The notes under the pieces were generated by a model, which was not told the origin of the DNA, made no database searches, and saw only the letters and a program-made list of their open reading frames with translations. From Cyanobacterium stanieri PCC 7202 (lineage in GTDB: Bacteria; Cyanobacteriota; Cyanobacteriia; Cyanobacteriales; Cyanobacteriaceae): a DNA stretch of 64,000 nt. Shown one piece after another: positions 61,136 through 64,000 of the stretch. Position numbers and translations under genes: made by a program. The stretch lies in NCBI GenBank assembly GCA_000317655.1, contig CP003940.1, forward strand, positions 1,869,547 to 1,933,546, in the 5' to 3' direction. Within the stretch, counting starts at the first letter, position 1. Every line of letters starts with the position of its first letter.

Positions 61136-64000
61136 ATGAATCCACTTAACCAGCCATATCAATCCTTTATTGATGAAGTACCCCAGTTATTACAAGAGAT
61201 AGAGAAAGGGCTACATAATATTAGGCAAAATCACTCTACCGAAGTCGAAAACCTTATCAATGCAATCAATACTCTGCAAACTGGCACCCAAGAGGTGGGT
61301 TTAGAGTCAATTAGTAGCATCGCCCAGAAGTTAAAATATTATTTACAATCCTTTCATCATCAAGATTCGGTAGTTGATCAAGACTTGGCAGAGCTTTTTA
61401 TGGATGGTTATGATTATCTTGCTCAGTCTTTGGTTTTACATATAGAAAATGGTAGTTTTGACGAAAATCAAGGGGAGGAAGTATGGCAAAAGTTGGAGGA
61501 AAAATTAGTGGATTATCTTAAGTCGGGGGAAAATAATCTTTCTGGAGAGGATGATATTGTTGCGTCTATTTTTCATGGAGAAATAACCCAAGAAATTTTG
61601 CGTCTCAGGGGTTTGGTGGCTTCTCCCGATATATTTCAACCTTCGGAGGAGTTGTCGGCTTGTTTTCAGGTTTTGCTTGACTGTGCAGAATCTTTGGATT
61701 TATCAGGTTTTACCTCTTTGGTTACCACTGCCCAAAAAGCCTTTAGATTACATCCTGATCAAGCAATGGTTATTGCTAATTTGTTGATTCAAGACTTAGA
61801 AAAAAGTCGTAATTTAGTTTTAGAGGGCGATCGCACTTTAGGGGGTGAACCCTGTACCGAAATTGTAACTTTAGCAGAGGATATTAACGCCTATATAAAC
61901 TGGGAAAGTCCTGTGAAAGAGACTAATCAGGTGGATGTAAATGATTCTAGTTATCAATTTTTTATCGCTGAAGTACCAGATATTTTAGAAAAAATTGAAA
62001 GAAATTTATTAGTTTTAAAAGACGATAAAAGCGTCAATAAAATTAATGACATTATGCGCGGTTTACACACCCTAAAAGGTGGCTCTGCTAGTGTCGGTTT
62101 AAATAGCATTAAAAATATTTCCCACCAGATGGAGGACTATGTAAAACTCCTTTTTGATGAAACGGTGGCAGTGGATACGGAGTTAGAAGGTTATTTGTTA
62201 GATGGTTTCGATTGTTTACGAGGGGCTTTGATGGAGCAAATCGAACAGGGAAGCCATGGTGAGCAGTGGGAGGCTCAAAGTCAGCCTATATGGGCAAATT
62301 TAGACCAGAAACTAGGTGATATTGCACCCAATGACTACTTACCTTCCTCCGCAGACTTGGGGGTTGATATGATGGCATCGATGTTTGAGTCGGATGTGGG
62401 AGAAGCCATTGAACATTTACAACAAATAGTGGATAGTCTTCCCGAAGAAAGTCTTAGAGAAGAAGTATTATTACAAACAGAAGTTTTCCTCGGTTTCGGT
62501 GAGATGTTTAAACTCTCAGGATTCCGAGATATAGCCAAAAGTGCCTCAATGGCGATCGCACTTAACCCCTCAAAAATCCAAGAAATTACCCATTTATTGA
62601 TCGAAGATATTACCCTTGCACGACAAGAAGTGTTACAGGGCGATCGCACCCAAGGAGGAAATCCATCCATAGAGTTAAAAAGACTCTCAGGGCAAGAAGA
62701 TTCAAATCTAGGTGCCGAACCAGAAAACCTCGATTTCGCCCATTTAGCTCAAGAAATAGCTAACCAAGAGGAAGAAGCCCTCGATTTCGCCGAAGAATTA
62801 TCCCCCCAAGAAGAAGAAAATATGGAGGAAGAAACCCTCGACTTTGGGCAACTAATCGGAAACTTGGACTCCCTCGAGGAAGAAACCCCCAGTTATGCCA
62901 TGGATGCAACCCCAGAGGAGGACTACAGCAACCTAGAAGATGCTTTCGCTCAATATGCCGAGGAAGAAGAATCAGAACAAAAACAGCTACAAGAACAATC
63001 CTATCAATTCTTTATCGAAGAAGCCCCAGAATTAATTGCACTCATTGACACGGGCTTAGAAAAAGTCATCCAAGATCCTCATAATATCAACGAAATTAAC
63101 GAAATAGCCAGAGCAGCCCATTCCCTCAAAGGCGGAGGAAGAAGCGCTGGGTTAGAAGACATTGGCAACATTGCCCTACGGGTGGAGAAAAGTTTTAAGG
63201 CCTTGTTCAGCGAAAATATCACCCTAGATGATGATTTGACTGCCTATCTGGAGGAAATATATCAACTCCTACGCCAACCTCTCATAGCCCGTATTGAAAA
63301 TCAGGAATTTGATGAAAAGGTTAACCTCGATTTAGCCAATGAATTGTGGGCAGAGTTTGAGGAAAAATATGGAGAAGAGTTGGCAAAGGCAGAGGATTTC
63401 TTGCCCTCATCCAGTGATTTGGGTATTGATATTGCTACCTCTATTTTCGAGGTGGATGTTGCCGAGGGCATCAAGGCCGTTGAGGAAGCCATGGCAGGGG
63501 ATGAGGAAGCCCTACGAGATACCCTCACCATGCAAACGGAAGTATTTACAGGATTTGGCGAAATGTTGAATCTACCGGGGTTTACAGAAATTTGTCAGAT
63601 TACAGGGGAAACTTTACAACAACAACCCCAACAGTTAAGGGCGATCGCCTCTGCTTTTTTAGATAACATAAAACAGGCTCATCAGCTAGTAATGGAAGGG
63701 GATAGGGAAACGGGAGGAAGCCCCAGCGAAGAATTGTTAACCCTCGCAGGAATTGGGCAAACAGATAATACCCCCATAGAAGAATACCAAGAAACCCCCA
63801 TCGATACCAAAGATCCTAGTTACAACTTCTTTATCGAAGAAGCCCCTGAATTATTGGCAATGATGGAGGAAGGTTTATTAACCCTCAAACAAGAACGTAG
63901 TACAGGTAAAATTCACCAAATTATGAGGGCGGCACACTCCATCAAAGGCGGTGCGGCTAGTGTTGGTTTAGAAGCCATTAAAACCATTGCCCATCGTCTC
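61136..64000 (+). CDS. CheA-like histidine kinase N-terminal half with tandem HPt domains, partial at the window end
   Basis: The open frame runs from ATG 61136 past the window end (955 codons visible). It contains three HPt domains with phospho-His at about 311 (GLHTLKGGSAS), 662 (AAHSLKGGGRS) and 934 (AAHSIKGGAAS). Each is preceded by YxFFIxEAPE-type helices. A degenerate HPt without His forms the N-terminus (residues 5-100). Between them lie repeated modules (DLGVDMMASMF..., QTEVFLGFGEMFKL..., EGDRTxGGxP), so the protein grew by tandem duplication. Kinase and receiver domains would lie beyond 64000. Cyanobacterial CheA/PilL-like hybrid kinases of this type control pilus motility or phototaxis. 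Confidence 0.85.
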   Translation, partial: MNPLNQPYQSFIDEVPQLLQEIEKGLHNIRQNHSTEVENLINAINTLQTGTQEVGLESISSIAQKLKYYLQSFHHQDSVVDQDLAELFMDGYDYLAQSLVLHIENGSFDENQGEEVWQKLEEKLVDYLKSGENNLSGEDDIVASIFHGEITQEILRLRGLVASPDIFQPSEELSACFQVLLDCAESLDLSGFTSLVTTAQKAFRLHPDQAMVIANLLIQDLEKSRNLVLEGDRTLGGEPCTEIVTLAEDINAYINWESPVKETNQVDVNDSSYQFFIAEVPDILEKIERNLLVLKDDKSVNKINDIMRGLHTLKGGSASVGLNSIKNISHQMEDYVKLLFDETVAVDTELEGYLLDGFDCLRGALMEQIEQGSHGEQWEAQSQPIWANLDQKLGDIAPNDYLPSSADLGVDMMASMFESDVGEAIEHLQQIVDSLPEESLREEVLLQTEVFLGFGEMFKLSGFRDIAKSASMAIALNPSKIQEITHLLIEDITLARQEVLQGDRTQGGNPSIELKRLSGQEDSNLGAEPENLDFAHLAQEIANQEEEALDFAEELSPQEEENMEEETLDFGQLIGNLDSLEEETPSYAMDATPEEDYSNLEDAFAQYAEEEESEQKQLQEQSYQFFIEEAPELIALIDTGLEKVIQDPHNINEINEIARAAHSLKGGGRSAGLEDIGNIALRVEKSFKALFSENITLDDDLTAYLEEIYQLLRQPLIARIENQEFDEKVNLDLANELWAEFEEKYGEELAKAEDFLPSSSDLGIDIATSIFEVDVAEGIKAVEEAMAGDEEALRDTLTMQTEVFTGFGEMLNLPGFTEICQITGETLQQQPQQLRAIASAFLDNIKQAHQLVMEGDRETGGSPSEELLTLAGIGQTDNTPIEEYQETPIDTKDPSYNFFIEEAPELLAMMEEGLLTLKQERSTGKIHQIMRAAHSIKGGAASVGLEAIKTIAHRL

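Overview
The window looks like a low-GC cyanobacterial chromosome. The palindrome GCGATCGC (HIP1) recurs throughout. The gene set includes a PxcA/CemA-type proton-extrusion protein, UrtC, a thylakoid-lumen-type DUF6816 protein and several cyanobacterium-specific hypotheticals, and the base composition is AT-rich. A Cyanobacterium/Geminocystis-like unicellular lineage is my inference, not something proven here. I saw no rRNA, tRNA or CRISPR array.

Layout. 0-3.6 kb: a ferredoxin/metallo-beta-lactamase fusion, then a small MscS channel gene whose extreme 5' end has been displaced by a TnpB-type IS element. 3.7-9.3 kb: a minus-strand uptake operon (FecCD-type permease, ATPase, TonB-dependent receptor, substrate-binding lipoprotein) for heme, siderophore or a corrinoid. 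9.6-19.6 kb: ychF, a lipoprotein gene cut by an in-frame TGA, pheT with a one-base C-run frameshift, rpmF, divergent natD-like/urtC permeases sharing a perfect NtcA-type site, purD, a thiS gene whose only plausible start is ATT, and a KDPG-aldolase-like gene. 19.7-30.7 kb: a glycosyltransferase, a radical SAM/SPASM maturase downstream of an exported Cys/Gly/Pro-rich protein (a candidate uncharacterised modification system), a giant TamB-like protein, and a coiled-coil methyltransferase. 30.8-37.1 kb: a DUF697 GTPase, thrC with a MoaD/CysO-like sulfur carrier, and ileS; a 25-bp Rrf2/IscR-like palindrome lies between thrC and ileS. 37.1-39.2 kb: an AT-rich restriction-modification pair without HIP1 sites. 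39.5-50.4 kb: hisB, a DRTGG protein, a PLD-type lipoprotein, an orphan sugar permease, larE, a DUF985 cupin, a 2H-phosphoesterase-like gene with cobH, hisD and pxcA. 50.5-61 kb: two response regulators, an AI-2E-type exporter, Dps, tadA, a DUF1537 kinase, uvrB and two Uma2 nucleases. 61.1 kb to the end: a CheA-like protein with tandem HPt modules that runs off the window.

Most genes are housekeeping. Mobile and accessory content consists of the TnpB element, the restriction-modification pair, short palindromic repeats, and a non-coding element family with the terminal repeat TTAACCTCAGTTCGGGATAA. Two copies of that family fill the gaps between convergent genes and one copy is partial. The most unusual points are the broken or oddly started genes (mscS, lipoprotein, pheT, thiS), the radical SAM/exported peptide pair, and the putative NtcA and Rrf2-type operators. 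Functional calls rest on motif recognition by eye; no database search was run.
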